Source of the DNA: Pseudomonas mangrovi
GTDB taxonomy: Bacteria; Pseudomonadota; Gammaproteobacteria; Pseudomonadales; Pseudomonadaceae
Reading direction: 5' to 3'
DNA length: 64,000 nt
Assembly (NCBI RefSeq): GCF_003052585.1
Contig: NZ_QASN01000007.1
Span: 1-64,000 of the forward strand
Under the pieces are notes generated by a model. The model saw nothing but the letters and a program-made list of their open reading frames with translations, had not been told where the DNA came from and did not search any database. Shown here one piece after another: positions 33,873 through 43,588 of the stretch (position 1 is its first letter; each line of letters starts with the position of its first letter). Both the position numbers and the translations under genes were made by a program.

Positions 33873-36800
33873 TCAAACCTGGGTCGAAACCCCAGCCTGC
33901 TGCGTCAGCATCTTCAAAATCACCAACGCAAACGCCCGGCTCTTGGTCTCGTTATCCAGCACTTCCAGCGACAGCTTCTCGTGGTCGGTCATGGCGTCCA
34001 GCACGGTATCGAGCACGCGTTTGGGGAACAGGCCGTGCATCACCTGCTCGACCGAGTGGCTGTTCACCTGGGCCATCACATCCTCCTGGCGGCTGATGCG
34101 ATTGGCAATGCCGGTGAGGAACTGCAGCTGGTCTTCATCGCTCACTTCGGCACCGAAGATATCGTTGAGCGCCTCGATGATTTCCGACAGCCGCTTCTTC
34201 TCCGGGTCATGGGGCTTGCCGCTGCCCAGTCCTGTGGCCGGATCGAGGCCGTAGTCGCCGTCTTCTTCGCTCAGCCGCAGCTGATGCTCGGCACGCTTGG
34301 TCAGGCGGTAGTGGGTCAGTTGCAGTTCGCCCACGTCCACGTCTTCCTGATCGAGTCGATCCACGCGCAGCAGCGGGTGCAGGTGCTTGGCATACACGCA
34401 CAGCTGCTCCAGCTCGCGATCCTCATAGGGAATGATCTGCGAAAGGAACTCGTACAGGCGCACGAAGCTCTGCAGGTTCTTCTTGAACAGGTCGAGCTGA
34501 TCCACCTGCTCGCCGGCTTCCTTCACGGCTGCTTCGGCCTTCTTCAGGCCGGCGCTGTCGCCGTTCTGCTCGGCAGTACGCTTGAACTCCAGTGCGTGCT
34601 GGCGTGATTCCTGGGCCAGCTTGTAGCGCTTGGCGAAACGCTCCCTGGCTGGCGCGCAGTAGTAGCTGAGTTTGCTGGCAGCGGCTTTGGGGTCGAAGAA
34701 GGCCAGCGCGAACGCCGTTACTTCCTCCCAATGGTAGATGCCCTCGGCATCCAGCTTCTTCTGCAGGTCATAGATGAGCTGCGGGTCGGTCACGTCGGTC
34801 AGCTCGGCCTTGGTGTAGTACGGCAGAAAGGCGTCGAGAATGTCCTGGGCGTCATTGAAGAAGTCGAGGATGAAGGTCGGCTTGCTGTCGCCAAAGGTAC
34901 GGTTCAAGCGCGACAGGGTTTGCACGCAGTCCACGCCCTGCAGCTTCTTGTCCACGTACATGGCGCACAGCTTGGGCTGATCGAAGCCGGTCTGGTACTT
35001 GTTGGCGGCGATCATCACGTTGAAGTCCTGGGTGTCGAAGGCCTCCGCCAGGTCACGCCCGTTCAGGCCGGGGTTGAGCAGGCTGCTGCTTTCCGTCACC
35101 TCTTCGGGGATCACCCCGTCCGGCAGTACGCTGCCGGAGAAGGCCACCAGCGGGTGCACATCGTTGTAGCCCATCTGTTTCACATAGGCCTGCACCGCCA
35201 GCTGGTAGCGCACCGCCTCCTGCCGGCTGCTGGTGACCACCATGGCCTTGGCCTGGCCGCCCAGCAGGTGGCGGATATTGGCGCGGAAGTGCTCGACGAT
35301 CACTTCCACCTTCTGGCTGATGTTGTACGGATGCAGGCGCACCCAGCGCGCCAGCTTCATGCGCGCCTTTTTCGAGTCCACCTCCTCGTCGTCGCCGTCC
35401 GGGTGGGCGATCTTCCAGGCGGTGCTGTAGGTGGTGTAGTTCTGCAGCACATCGAGGATGAAGCCTTCCTCGATGGCCTGGCGCATCGAGTAGAGGTGAA
35501 ACGCCTCGGGTTTGTTGTCGGCGCTCGCCGGCAACGCCGGGTTGGCCGGGCGACCAAACAGCTCCAGGGTCTTCGCCTTGGGCGTGGCGGTAAAGGCGTA
35601 ATAGCTGATTCGCTCGTTGGGCGCGCGGGCAGCCACGGCGGCGTCCAGCAGCTCTTCGGCGCTGATCTCCTCAGCCTCCGGCGCATCGCTGCCGAGAATC
35701 TGCTTGAGCTTGCTGGCCGATGAGCCGGTCTGCGAGGAATGCGCCTCGTCGGCGATCACCGCATAGCGCCCGCTGGCCAGCTTGGGGTACTTGTCCAGCG
35801 CATCGAACAGCGCCGGGAAGGTCTGGATGGTGACGATGATGATGCGCGTCTGCTCGGCCAGCGCCTCGGCCAGCTGCTCGGACTTGCTCTGGTTGCCGAT
35901 ATCGCGGGTGATGCACTTGACCACGCCCTGGGCGTGCTCGAACTGGTAGATGGTGTCCTGCAGCTGCTTGTCCAGCACGGTGCGGTCGGTAATCACGATC
36001 ACGGAGTTGAACAGCCGCTGGCCCTCGGCATCGTAGAGCGAGGCCAGCTGATGCGCCGTCCAGGCAATCGAGTTGGACTTGCCGGAGCCGGCGCTGTGCT
36101 GGATCAGGTAACGCTTGCCCGGCCCCTCACTGCGGGTGGTCTCGATCAGTGTGTTGACCACTTCCCACTGGTGGTAGCGCGGGAAGATCAGGGCCTCCTT
36201 GGTCACTCGCTTGCCGTCGGCATCTTCCTTCACGCTCTTCTGCAGGTGCAGGAAGCGGCCCAGCACCTTGAGCCAGGCATCCGGTTGGAACAGGCGCTGC
36301 CACAGGTAGCCGGTGGCGTACTGGCTGTCATCCGGCGCAGGCGGGTTGCCGGCGCCGCCGTCGAGGCTACCGAGGTTGAAAGGTAGGAAGAAGGTGTCCT
36401 TGCCGGCCAGCTTGGTGGTCATCGCCACCTCGTTCTGCCCGACCGCGAAATGCACCAGCGCGCCGCGCTTGAAGGTCAGCAGCGGCTCGGGCTTGCGCGT
36501 CAGTGGGTCTTTTACCGGGCGGTCGTAGCGGTACTGGCGCTTGGCGTTTTCCACGCTCTGCTTGAACTCGCTTTTCAGCTCCAGCGTGGCGACGGGGATG
36601 CCGTTGACGAACAGCACCAGATCCAGGCGCGGGTTGTAGCTCTGTGAAGAATCGGCGCCTTCGCGGTAGTGAGGGGAATACGACACCTCCGGCACCACGC
36701 GCAGGCGGTTGCACTGATAGCGCTTGAGGGTGTCCGGGTTCATGCCGTGGTCGGGCTTGAAGCTGCAGGCCTCGATCTTCACCCCCGGCAGCTTAAAGCC

Positions 36801-37061
36801 ATGGCGCAGCACCTCCAGGGTGCCGTCCTGCTCCAGCTCGCGTACCAGCTTTTGTATCAGCACCGCTTCCGGATTATTCGGGTTGGCCTTGGCGAACTTG
36901 TCCCAGCGCTCGGGCCAAGCGTCCTTGAAGTAGCCGAGAAAGTCCTCGGTATACAGCGCCGTGCGCCGGTCATAGCCGCTGGCCGGGCCGGTCAGCCAGC
37001 CCTGGGCGACCATGGCGGTGATGATGTCCTGCTGGAACTGAGCTTCCTTGCTGTCCGCCAT
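33873..37061 (-). CDS. hsdR: Type I restriction enzyme, R subunit
   Basis: A 1062-residue motor and nuclease subunit of the HsdR2M2S complex, which translocates DNA and cuts at distance from unmodified sites. The N-terminal PD-(D/E)xK nuclease shows Asp147 and ELK (Glu161, Lys163). Walker A is HSAGSGKS (near 322-329), DEAH at 438-441 (VIADEAHSS), and later helicase motifs TSSRQEA and ANKYQTGFDQPKL. A C-terminal helical region (from ~800) should bind HsdM. The start codon directly abuts the stop of hsdS. All key residues are present, so restriction is expected to be active. Confidence 0.93.
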   Translation of the reverse strand: MADSKEAQFQQDIITAMVAQGWLTGPASGYDRRTALYTEDFLGYFKDAWPERWDKFAKANPNNPEAVLIQKLVRELEQDGTLEVLRHGFKLPGVKIEACSFKPDHGMNPDTLKRYQCNRLRVVPEVSYSPHYREGADSSQSYNPRLDLVLFVNGIPVATLELKSEFKQSVENAKRQYRYDRPVKDPLTRKPEPLLTFKRGALVHFAVGQNEVAMTTKLAGKDTFFLPFNLGSLDGGAGNPPAPDDSQYATGYLWQRLFQPDAWLKVLGRFLHLQKSVKEDADGKRVTKEALIFPRYHQWEVVNTLIETTRSEGPGKRYLIQHSAGSGKSNSIAWTAHQLASLYDAEGQRLFNSVIVITDRTVLDKQLQDTIYQFEHAQGVVKCITRDIGNQSKSEQLAEALAEQTRIIIVTIQTFPALFDALDKYPKLASGRYAVIADEAHSSQTGSSASKLKQILGSDAPEAEEISAEELLDAAVAARAPNERISYYAFTATPKAKTLELFGRPANPALPASADNKPEAFHLYSMRQAIEEGFILDVLQNYTTYSTAWKIAHPDGDDEEVDSKKARMKLARWVRLHPYNISQKVEVIVEHFRANIRHLLGGQAKAMVVTSSRQEAVRYQLAVQAYVKQMGYNDVHPLVAFSGSVLPDGVIPEEVTESSSLLNPGLNGRDLAEAFDTQDFNVMIAANKYQTGFDQPKLCAMYVDKKLQGVDCVQTLSRLNRTFGDSKPTFILDFFNDAQDILDAFLPYYTKAELTDVTDPQLIYDLQKKLDAEGIYHWEEVTAFALAFFDPKAAASKLSYYCAPARERFAKRYKLAQESRQHALEFKRTAEQNGDSAGLKKAEAAVKEAGEQVDQLDLFKKNLQSFVRLYEFLSQIIPYEDRELEQLCVYAKHLHPLLRVDRLDQEDVDVGELQLTHYRLTKRAEHQLRLSEEDGDYGLDPATGLGSGKPHDPEKKRLSEIIEALNDIFGAEVSDEDQLQFLTGIANRISRQEDVMAQVNSHSVEQVMHGLFPKRVLDTVLDAMTDHEKLSLEVLDNETKSRAFALVILKMLTQQAGVSTQV

Positions 37062-38372
37062 TTAGTTGGCCTCTGCTACTTCTAACTTGGGGGCTTGGGT
37101 GCTGGCCGGTGGCTGCCAGCTGCGTACGTCGATTTTGCCGGTCACGGCGGCGGAGATAAGGGCGGAACGGCGTTCTTGGAGTAACTCTATCGACTCGAGC
37201 GATTGCGAAAGCAATGCATCAAATCGAGCATTTGCCTCATCGACATATAAACAAATTGACTCTTGCTCGCCGGCAGAGGGGACCAAGACTGGAAGGTTTT
37301 CAAAGCCCTGCTGATTCACATAAACCAGTGTTGCCGCGGTACCAATCAGCTCAAAATACTCTTTTGATAACGAGACGATGCTTCTCAGGTACTCAGCCTT
37401 AATTTTCCTGGGCTCAAAAGCTTGAAGCTGCTGATTGATAACAACATCAACAGCGTTTATTGCAACTATCCCGAAGCGTCCGACACAGCTTGCAATGACG
37501 GCTCCTTTTTTGAGCACTTTAGAGCCTGCCTCACGGGCAGCAAGCTCTGTGACTTTGAGGTTCGTGGCCGAGATATATCCGCCGTTCATATCCTCCATCG
37601 TTACCCAAGGAATACCTTCACTATCGTTTAGCTCTGGCTTGTTTCGCTGGGGCACGAATATGTCAGATACAAGCTTCGCCCTGCTTACTACCCAATGCGC
37701 CGGCACCTCGCCCAGCCACTCCACGCCGGAGTCTTTCATCGGCACCGTCGGGTCGAGGCCTTTGGTGACGGCGTGGGAGATGACGGCCTGGCGCTTTTCC
37801 TTGAGCAGTTCGATCAGGCGCTGCTGCTCTTCGATCAGCGCGTCGATGCGGGCGGTTTCGTGGTCGAGGAAGCGGGCGATTTGGGTTTGTTCTTCTTCAG
37901 AAGGGACTCCCAGCACAATATTCTTCATGTCAGAAAAATTCGTGCTCCAGAGGTCAGCAACTATCCCCTTACCCCAACGGTAATATTCCTCTTGGAACAG
38001 CTCGCTTCTGAATAAGTGATGGATATATGGACCGTGCAATCCAGCCGGGATCAATACGGTACAGATCAACGAAACCGAGCCATCGAGTGGCGATAACCCG
38101 GATGAGCCCTTTCGATCAGAGCGGCTATTGATAACAAAATCGCCTGCCAGAACCTTCTTTCGATTATCTCCGTCCTGAGTTTTTGCTGCGCTTTCAAGCC
38201 GAGGAACAATCCCGTTCTTGGTGACTGACAGAGGCTCGAACTCAGTATCACTAGCCCTTTCGCGGCGCTCTTCAAAGTAATGGCCAAGGCGCTTGAGCGT
38301 CCAATGCTCAGGTACGTCCCCCAACCACAAAAAGCCTGACGCCTTATATTTCGGGTAGCAGGGAAATGTCAT
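37062..38372 (-). CDS. hsdS: Type I restriction-modification specificity subunit
   Basis: A 436-residue HsdS, which reads the bipartite DNA target. Two target-recognition domains (residues ~10-180 and ~215-400) are each followed by conserved helices. After the first is [40 protein letters not shown] (shown in part: [18 protein letters not shown]). After the second is a similar helix ending [18 protein letters not shown]. The TRD-coding DNA is clearly AT-richer than hsdM, hsdR and the central helix region, as expected for domain exchange. The start overlaps hsdM by 4 bases. The target sequence cannot be predicted by reading. Confidence 0.92.
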   Translation of the reverse strand: MTFPCYPKYKASGFLWLGDVPEHWTLKRLGHYFEERRERASDTEFEPLSVTKNGIVPRLESAAKTQDGDNRKKVLAGDFVINSRSDRKGSSGLSPLDGSVSLICTVLIPAGLHGPYIHHLFRSELFQEEYYRWGKGIVADLWSTNFSDMKNIVLGVPSEEEQTQIARFLDHETARIDALIEEQQRLIELLKEKRQAVISHAVTKGLDPTVPMKDSGVEWLGEVPAHWVVSRAKLVSDIFVPQRNKPELNDSEGIPWVTMEDMNGGYISATNLKVTELAAREAGSKVLKKGAVIASCVGRFGIVAINAVDVVINQQLQAFEPRKIKAEYLRSIVSLSKEYFELIGTAATLVYVNQQGFENLPVLVPSAGEQESICLYVDEANARFDALLSQSLESIELLQERRSALISAAVTGKIDVRSWQPPASTQAPKLEVAEAN

Positions 38373-40345
38373 GCCGACAGCCCCTCGATCATTTGCTTGA
38401 TGCGGTCGGTGCAGGCTTTCAGATCGCGGTCGATCTCTGCCAGCGGGCGCGGCGGCTGGAATACATAGAAGTGGCGGTTGAAGGGAATCTCGAAGCCAAC
38501 CACACCGACTTCACCGTCCTGCGCATCCGTCTTGCTTTCGTCGATCCAGGCATCCGGCACATGGGGTTTCACTTCGCGCTCGAAGTAGTCGTACACCGAC
38601 TCGCCCAGCGGCACGTTCTCGTTGTCGCGCAGGCCAGCATCGGCTTCCGGCTGGCCTTTGACCATGCAGATATCGGCTTCTGGGTCGCGCTCGCTCAGGG
38701 CGTTGAGGATGGCCTTCAGCTCCGGCGTGCTGGGCGATACATCGTGGGCGCTGAGTGTCTTTTTCAGCAGTTTGCTGAACTGCTCGCGGTTGCGGTGCAG
38801 CACGCTGGCGTCCATGGCTTGTAGGGCTTCAATCAGGCGCCGGCGTGCCGGGGCGTCCAGCTTCTCGATGGCTTTTTCTGCCAGCACTTTTTCGAGGCGC
38901 TCCGGGCTTGCCTGGAAATTCAGGCGCAGCGGGCGCTCGACGGTGATGCGCCGGTAGCCGAAGGCTTCGACAGGGAAGATTTTGCTCTGCGGGGTTTCCT
39001 CGAAGCGGCCATACAGGCGCACCAGCGCGTCGATCTGCTCCTCGGTAATGTACTGGCGCTTGCTGCCGAGGGATTTGCGCATCTTGGCGAAGTGCTGGCT
39101 GCCATCGATCAACTGCACCTTGCCCTGGCGCACGGCGGCCTTGTGGTTGCTCAGCACCCACACATAGGTGGCGATGCCGGTGTTGTAGAACATGTCGGTG
39201 GGCAGGGCGATGATGGCTTCGACCAGATCGTTCTGCAGCAGGTAGCGGCGAATCTCCGACTCGCCCGAACCGGCGCCACCGGTAAACAGCGGCGAGCCGT
39301 TGAGGATGATGCCAATGCGCGAGCCACCTTCACGCGGGTCACGCATCTTGCTTACCAGGTGCAGCAGGAACAGCAGCGAGCCATCGGACACGCGCGGCAG
39401 GCCGGGGCCGAAGCGGCCGTTGAAGCCCTTGTCGGTGTGCTCGTCGGTGATCTGCTTCTGCACTTTCTTCCACTCCACGCCGAACGGCGGGTTGCTGAGC
39501 ATGAAGTCGAAGCGGCTGTCGGGCAGTTGGTCGTCGGACAGGGTGTTGCCCAGCTTGATGTTGGTGACGTCCTGGCCCTTGATGAGCATATCCGCCTTGC
39601 AGATGGCGTAGGACTCGGGGTTCAGCTCCTGGCCGTGCAGCGACACTGTGACTTGCTGGCTTATGGACTGGATGTACTCGTCGCCCTCGGAGAGGAAGCC
39701 GCCGGTGCCGGCCGTCGGGTCGTAGATGGTGACGATGCTGTTGGGCTTGAGCTTGTCGTCCTGCCCGGTGATCACCAGCGAGGTGGTGAGGTGCACGATA
39801 TCGCGCGGGGTGAAGTGCTCCCCGGCGGTTTCGTTGGAGCTTTCCGCGAACTTGCGGATCAGCTCTTCGAAGATGATGCCCATGCCGAAGTTGCTGATGC
39901 GCTCGGGGCTCAGGTCGGTGGCGGCAAAGCGCTGCACCACCTGATACAGCAGGTTGGCCGACGAGAGCTGCTGCACGAAGTCCTCGAAGTGGAAGTGCTC
40001 GAAGATCTCGCGGGCGTCCTTGGAGAAGGACTGCACATAGCTCATCAGGTCGGCGGCAGTCTGGGTGTCGGACAGCGTGCCTAGGGTCAGTTTGGAAGCA
40101 TTGAAGAACTGCTGCCCGGCTGCGCGCAGCAACAGCCGCTCACGCACCAGATCAGGACGGCCTTCCTGCGCACAGGCCTCACTGATCACCGCGTTCTTGG
40201 TCGGTTCCAGAACACATTCCATACGGCGCAGCAGGGTGAACGGCAGGATGATGCGACCGTACTGCGACTGCTTGAAATCACCGCGCAGCAGGTCGGCAAT
40301 CGACCAGAGAAAGGCGGCCGTCTGGGAATGGTTTTCCGTGTTCAC
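38369..40345 (-). CDS. hsdM: Type I restriction-modification adenine methyltransferase
   Basis: A 658-residue N6-adenine methyltransferase. The N-terminal helical domain ([19 protein letters not shown]) is followed by the SAM motif DPTAGTGGF (209-217) and the catalytic NPPF (285-288). A C-terminal extension of ~190 residues holds the long helices that meet HsdS and HsdR. The GTG start at 40345 has AGGAG eight bases upstream. It leads the hsdM-hsdS-hsdR operon; all junctions overlap or abut. GC content is like the chromosome, unlike the hsdS TRDs. Confidence 0.93.
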   Translation of the reverse strand: MNTENHSQTAAFLWSIADLLRGDFKQSQYGRIILPFTLLRRMECVLEPTKNAVISEACAQEGRPDLVRERLLLRAAGQQFFNASKLTLGTLSDTQTAADLMSYVQSFSKDAREIFEHFHFEDFVQQLSSANLLYQVVQRFAATDLSPERISNFGMGIIFEELIRKFAESSNETAGEHFTPRDIVHLTTSLVITGQDDKLKPNSIVTIYDPTAGTGGFLSEGDEYIQSISQQVTVSLHGQELNPESYAICKADMLIKGQDVTNIKLGNTLSDDQLPDSRFDFMLSNPPFGVEWKKVQKQITDEHTDKGFNGRFGPGLPRVSDGSLLFLLHLVSKMRDPREGGSRIGIILNGSPLFTGGAGSGESEIRRYLLQNDLVEAIIALPTDMFYNTGIATYVWVLSNHKAAVRQGKVQLIDGSQHFAKMRKSLGSKRQYITEEQIDALVRLYGRFEETPQSKIFPVEAFGYRRITVERPLRLNFQASPERLEKVLAEKAIEKLDAPARRRLIEALQAMDASVLHRNREQFSKLLKKTLSAHDVSPSTPELKAILNALSERDPEADICMVKGQPEADAGLRDNENVPLGESVYDYFEREVKPHVPDAWIDESKTDAQDGEVGVVGFEIPFNRHFYVFQPPRPLAEIDRDLKACTDRIKQMIEGLSA

Positions 40346-40510
40346 GCGACTGCTCCTGGGTGAGGCGGTAAAAGCCGAACTGTAACCCGGCAGGCAGGCT
40401 GAGTTCAGCCCGAAATCGAAACAGGCGCCTGGCTGGCAGGCACAAGAGCGGTACGCAGGCGGGTACGCAGGAAAATCCGCTGTTTGCGGGTCCGGGCTGC
40501 CCGCACACAG

Positions 40511-40539
40511 AAAATAAAAAAGCCTGCATCGCTGCAGGC
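40511..40539 (-). terminator. Intrinsic terminator of the tRNA-Thr gene
   Basis: On the minus strand a 7-bp stem (GCCTGCA / TGCAGGC) with a 4-base loop is followed by TTTTTTATTTT. It lies 12 bases after the tRNA 3' end. Confidence 0.9.
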
Positions 40540-40550
40540 CTTGATTTATG

Positions 40551-40626
40551 TGGTGCCGGAGACAGGAATCGAACCTGCGACCTTCGCGTTACGAGTGCGC
40601 TGCTCTACCGACTGAGCTACACCGGC
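40551..40626 (-). tRNA. tRNA-Thr (anticodon CGU)
   Basis: A 76-base cloverleaf including encoded CCA. Anticodon loop CUCGUAA gives CGU, reading ACG codons. D-arm GCUC/GAGC and T-arm GCAGG/CCUGU with loop UUCGAUU are normal. The acceptor stem has one U6-U67 mismatch, and the anticodon stem has A31-C39 and G27-A43 non-pairs; G27-A43 is also seen in E. coli thrW. The 3' end points towards the type I restriction genes. Confidence 0.93.
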
Positions 40627-40768
40627 GTGGCGCGCATTATCTGGATTCGCCCGGCCGGACTCAAGAGCGGCCCGACGTGGATGCAGCGGCATTTGCGCCG
40701 GCAATAGTGCCTGCCACAGCGCCAAGGGCACGCTAGGGTGGAGTCATCGCCATTGGAGGATTTCCCAG

Positions 40769-41542
40769 ATGCACCAGTACTTTTCCCTGAAGGGCCGCAC
40801 GGCCCTGGTCACCGGCGGCACCCGCGGCATTGGCCACATGATCGCCAAGGGCCTGCTCGAAGCCGGCGCGCGGGTGTGGATCTGCGCGCGTGACGCCCAG
40901 GCCTGCGCGGATGTTGCGGCCGAGCTGTCGGCCTTTGGCGAGTGCCATGGCATCGCCGCCAACCTGGTCCACGAAGAGGGCATCAAGGCCCTGGCCCATG
41001 AGCTGGGCCAGCAGATGGACAAGCTCGACATCCTGGTCAACAACGCCGGCACCTCCTGGGGCGCGCCGCTGGAAAGCTACCCGATGTCCGGGTGGGAGAA
41101 GTGCATGCAGTTGAACGTCACCTCGGTGTTCGGCTGCATCCAGCAGCTGCTGCCGCTGCTGCGCAAGGCCGGCACCGAAGAGAGCCCGGCGCGGGTGATC
41201 AACATCGGTTCGGTGGCCGGCATCACCGCCCACGGCGAGAACGCCTACGCCTACGGCCCGAGCAAGGCGGCACTGCACCAGTTGTCGCGGATGCTGGCGC
41301 GCGAGCTGGTGAGCGAGCACATCAACGTCAACGTGATCGCGCCGGGGCGCTTCCCGAGCAAGATGACCCGCCACATTTCCAACGATGCCGAGGCCATGGC
41401 CGAAGACTGCGCGGTCATCCCGATGAAGCGCTGGGGCCGCGAGGACGAGATGAGCGCGCTGGCGGTGATGCTCGCCAGTACCGCCGGGGCCTACATGACC
41501 GGTGCGATCATCCCCATCGACGGTGGCTTCCACCTCGAGTGA
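40769..41542 (+). CDS. rhlG: RhlG-type short-chain dehydrogenase (beta-ketoacyl reductase)
   Basis: A 257-residue SDR. TGGTRGIG (15-22), NNAG (~92-95) and YxxxK (YGPSK) are present, and it ends YMTGAIIPIDGGFHLE. Its similarity to P. aeruginosa RhlG runs over the whole length (MHQYFSLKGR start; ESYPMSGWEKCMQLNVTSVF). RhlG is an NADPH-dependent beta-ketoacyl reductase once tied to rhamnolipid synthesis; that role has been disputed. ATTGGAGGATTTCCC before the ATG is a strong site. No rhlA/rhlB gene is in the window. Confidence 0.88.
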   Translation: MHQYFSLKGRTALVTGGTRGIGHMIAKGLLEAGARVWICARDAQACADVAAELSAFGECHGIAANLVHEEGIKALAHELGQQMDKLDILVNNAGTSWGAPLESYPMSGWEKCMQLNVTSVFGCIQQLLPLLRKAGTEESPARVINIGSVAGITAHGENAYAYGPSKAALHQLSRMLARELVSEHINVNVIAPGRFPSKMTRHISNDAEAMAEDCAVIPMKRWGREDEMSALAVMLASTAGAYMTGAIIPIDGGFHLE

Positions 41543-41624
41543 CGCCGACGGCCGTGGCTTGAACAGCGCGGCCAGCGTGACGATGCAGTAGCATGGCGGC
41601 CTTTGCCCGCGTCCGGCCGCCGCC

Positions 41625-42317
41625 ATGTCCTACCAGGTAGATCCGATCGGTTTTGTCCGCTCCTGCTTCAAGGAAAAATTCGCCATTCCCCGTCAGCCCC
41701 TGCTCGCCCCCGCGGCGCGCGGCGTGCTTGAACTCGTGCCGCCATTCGATCAGCCCGAGGCACTGCAGGGGCTGGAGCAGGTCAGCCATGTCTGGCTGCT
41801 GTTTTTGTTTCACCAGGCCCTGGAAGACAAACCGCGACTGAAGGTGCGTCCGCCGCGCCTGGGCGGCAATCGCTCCATCGGCGTGTTCGCCAGCCGCGCC
41901 ACCCATCGTCCCAACGGCATCGGCCAGTCGGTGGTACGCCTGGATGGCATCGAGCCTGGACGGCTGCGGCTCTCCGGCATCGACCTGCTCGACGGCACCC
42001 CGGTGCTCGACATCAAGCCCTACGTACCCTACGCCGACAGCGTGGCCGGCGCGCACAACGCCATCGCCGACGCCCCGCCCTGCCCCATCGCGGTGGAGTG
42101 GGACGCCGCGGCGCTCGCCCAGGCCCAGGCGCATGCACAGCGTCTGGGCGAGCCCCTGGTGGAGCTGATCGAACAATGCCTGGCGCAGGACCCGCGCCCG
42201 GCCTACCAGCGCCCTGAACCGGAGCGCCGCTACGGTGTATTGCTGTGGGATGTGCAGGTGCGCTGGCACTACCCGCGGGCGGGAGTGATCCGGGTGCTGG
42301 AGGTCGAGCGGGACTGA
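41625..42317 (+). CDS. trmO: tRNA (N6-threonylcarbamoyladenosine-37) methyltransferase TrmO
   Basis: A 230-residue member of the TsaA/TrmO family, which methylates t6A37 to m6t6A in ACY-reading tRNA-Thr with SAM. It has IGFVRSCFKEKFAIPRQP, GLEQVSHVWLLFLFHQ, SIGVFASRATHRPNGIGQS and DIKPYVPYADS, all family hallmarks. Coincidentally a tRNA-Thr gene lies 1 kb away, but that is a CGU isoacceptor. The gene stands alone between rhlG and the intergenic repeat elements. Confidence 0.9.
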   Translation: MSYQVDPIGFVRSCFKEKFAIPRQPLLAPAARGVLELVPPFDQPEALQGLEQVSHVWLLFLFHQALEDKPRLKVRPPRLGGNRSIGVFASRATHRPNGIGQSVVRLDGIEPGRLRLSGIDLLDGTPVLDIKPYVPYADSVAGAHNAIADAPPCPIAVEWDAAALAQAQAHAQRLGEPLVELIEQCLAQDPRPAYQRPEPERRYGVLLWDVQVRWHYPRAGVIRVLEVERD

Positions 42318-42377
42318 GGCCGGGCAACCTGCCCGCCGATGCTGCGACCAAGCCCATCTCCCTGCCCGCCGAAGCTT

Positions 42378-42533
42378 CCCTCATCCGGCGCTGCGCGCCA
42401 CCTTCTCCCGGAGGGAGAAGGACAGCTGCGGGGCGGTGGTGCTATGTGATGCCGTGTGGTGCTGAACAGAGCTTCGAACGCTCGCAGCTTTTCCCTCTAC
42501 CTTCGGAAGAGGGTGCCGAAGGCGGGTGAGGGA
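42378..42533. repeat. Inverted-repeat intergenic element, copy B
   Basis: The left arm at 42378-42422 is identical to copy A over 45 bases. The right arm at 42493-42533 matches copy A's right arm with a few changes (CCTCTACCTTCGGAAGAGGG in place of CCTCTCCCTCCGGGAGAGGG, compensatory in part). The spacer between arms differs completely from copy A, so only the arms are conserved. Confidence 0.85.
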
Positions 42534-42597
42534 GGTTTCAGGCGACTCGCCGCCGCTTCAAGCCAGAGCACGCCAGGTACCCTGCCCGCCGACGCAT

Positions 42598-42648
42598 CCC
42601 TCATCCGGCGCTGCGCGCCACCTTCTCCCGGAGGGAGAAGGACAGCTG
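42598..42648. repeat. Inverted-repeat intergenic element, solitary left arm (copy C)
   Basis: The first 45 bases equal copies A and B, plus GCAGCTG-like context. No right arm follows before the fpr gene end, so this is a half element. It and copy B share ~68 bases including upstream flank (42361-42428 against 42581-42648), which points to a local tandem duplication. Confidence 0.85.
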
Positions 42649-42699
42649 TACGGCGACTGCGCGGTGTGGCTCAGCCGCCGAGGCGGCGAGCGCGTAGTG

Positions 42700-43476
42700 C
42701 TACTTCTCGACGAAGGCGCGCTCGATCAGGTAGTCGCCCGCCTCGCCCAGGCGCGGCGAGATCTTCAGGCCGAACTCGTTGAGCACCGCGCTGGTCTCGT
42801 CGAGCATGCTCGGGCTGCCGCAGATCATCGCGCGGTCGTCCTGCGGGTTGATCGGCGGCAGGCCGATGTCGGCAAACAGTTTGCCGCTGCGCATCAGGTC
42901 GGTGAGCCGGCCCTGGTTCTCGAACGGCTCGCGGGTCACGGTCGGGTAGTAGATCAGCTTGTCGCGCAGCGCCTCGCCGAAGAACTCGTTCTGCGGCAGA
43001 TGCTCGGTGATGAACTCGCGGTAGGCGACCTCGTTCACGTAGCGCACACCATGCACCAGGATGACCTTGTCGAAGCGCTCGTAGGTGGCCGGGTCCTGGA
43101 TCACGCTCATGAAGGGCGCAAGGCCGGTGCCGGTGCTGAGCAGGTAGAGATGCTTGCCCGGCAGCAGGTCGTCGAGCAGCAGGGTGCCGGTCGGCTTGCG
43201 GCTGATCATCAGGTTGTCGCCTTCGCGCAGGTGCTGCAGGCGCGAGGTCAGCGGGCCGTCCGGCACCTTGATGCTGAAGAACTCCAGGTGCTCCTCGTAG
43301 TTCGGGCTGGCAATCGAATAGGCGCGCATCAGCGGCCGCCCTTCGACCTCCAGGCCGATCATCACGAACTGGCCGTTCTCGAAGCGCAGCCCGGGATTGC
43401 GGGTGGTCTTGAAGCTGAACAGGGTGTCGTTCCAGTGATGGACGCTGAGCACGCGCTCGACGTTCAGATTGCTCAT
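42700..43476 (-). CDS. fpr: Ferredoxin/flavodoxin-NADP+ reductase Fpr
   Basis: A 258-residue FAD enzyme exchanging electrons between NADPH and ferredoxin or flavodoxin. The FAD motif is RAYSIASPNYEE (~51-62), the phosphate-binding loop follows (DGPLTSRLQHL), and the NADP-binding motif is GTGLAPFMSV (~115-124). The C-terminal AFVEK ending is the bacterial subclass I type. It is divergent from finR; in P. putida, FinR controls fpr under oxidative and iron stress, and the arrangement is the same here. Confidence 0.93.
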   Translation of the reverse strand: MSNLNVERVLSVHHWNDTLFSFKTTRNPGLRFENGQFVMIGLEVEGRPLMRAYSIASPNYEEHLEFFSIKVPDGPLTSRLQHLREGDNLMISRKPTGTLLLDDLLPGKHLYLLSTGTGLAPFMSVIQDPATYERFDKVILVHGVRYVNEVAYREFITEHLPQNEFFGEALRDKLIYYPTVTREPFENQGRLTDLMRSGKLFADIGLPPINPQDDRAMICGSPSMLDETSAVLNEFGLKISPRLGEAGDYLIERAFVEK

Positions 43477-43538
43477 GGCGGCGATGTCCTCCGAGGAAAC
43501 CGGGAATGCAGTTGCGGGCCATTCTAGGAACCGGCAGG

Positions 43539-43588
43539 ATATCTGTTAAACGAATTATCTAAATATCACTAATCGGTTATACAGATAT
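43539..43588. promoter_or_regulatory. Palindromic AT-rich fpr-finR operator region
   Basis: ATATCTGT (43539-43546) and ACAGATAT (43581-43588) form an inverted repeat around an AT-rich core; the second half overlaps the finR start codon at 43587. T-N11-A-type motifs typical for LysR regulators occur inside. It should hold the fpr promoter and the FinR binding site. The exact site is inferred, not seen. Confidence 0.55.

Larger units (their letters stand above)
42318..42699. other. Intergenic region made of repeat copies B and C
   Basis: Between trmO and fpr (convergent) there is no gene. Most of it is the repeat element B (42378-42533) and a half element C (42598-42648). The flanks of B and C are themselves duplicated (CCTGCCCGCCGA at 42361 and 42581). 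Confidence 0.7.

Noticed and set aside
40769..41542. A rhamnolipid locus
   Set aside because: Only rhlG is present; rhlA, rhlB and rhlR/I are absent, and rhlG alone does not show rhamnolipid production.
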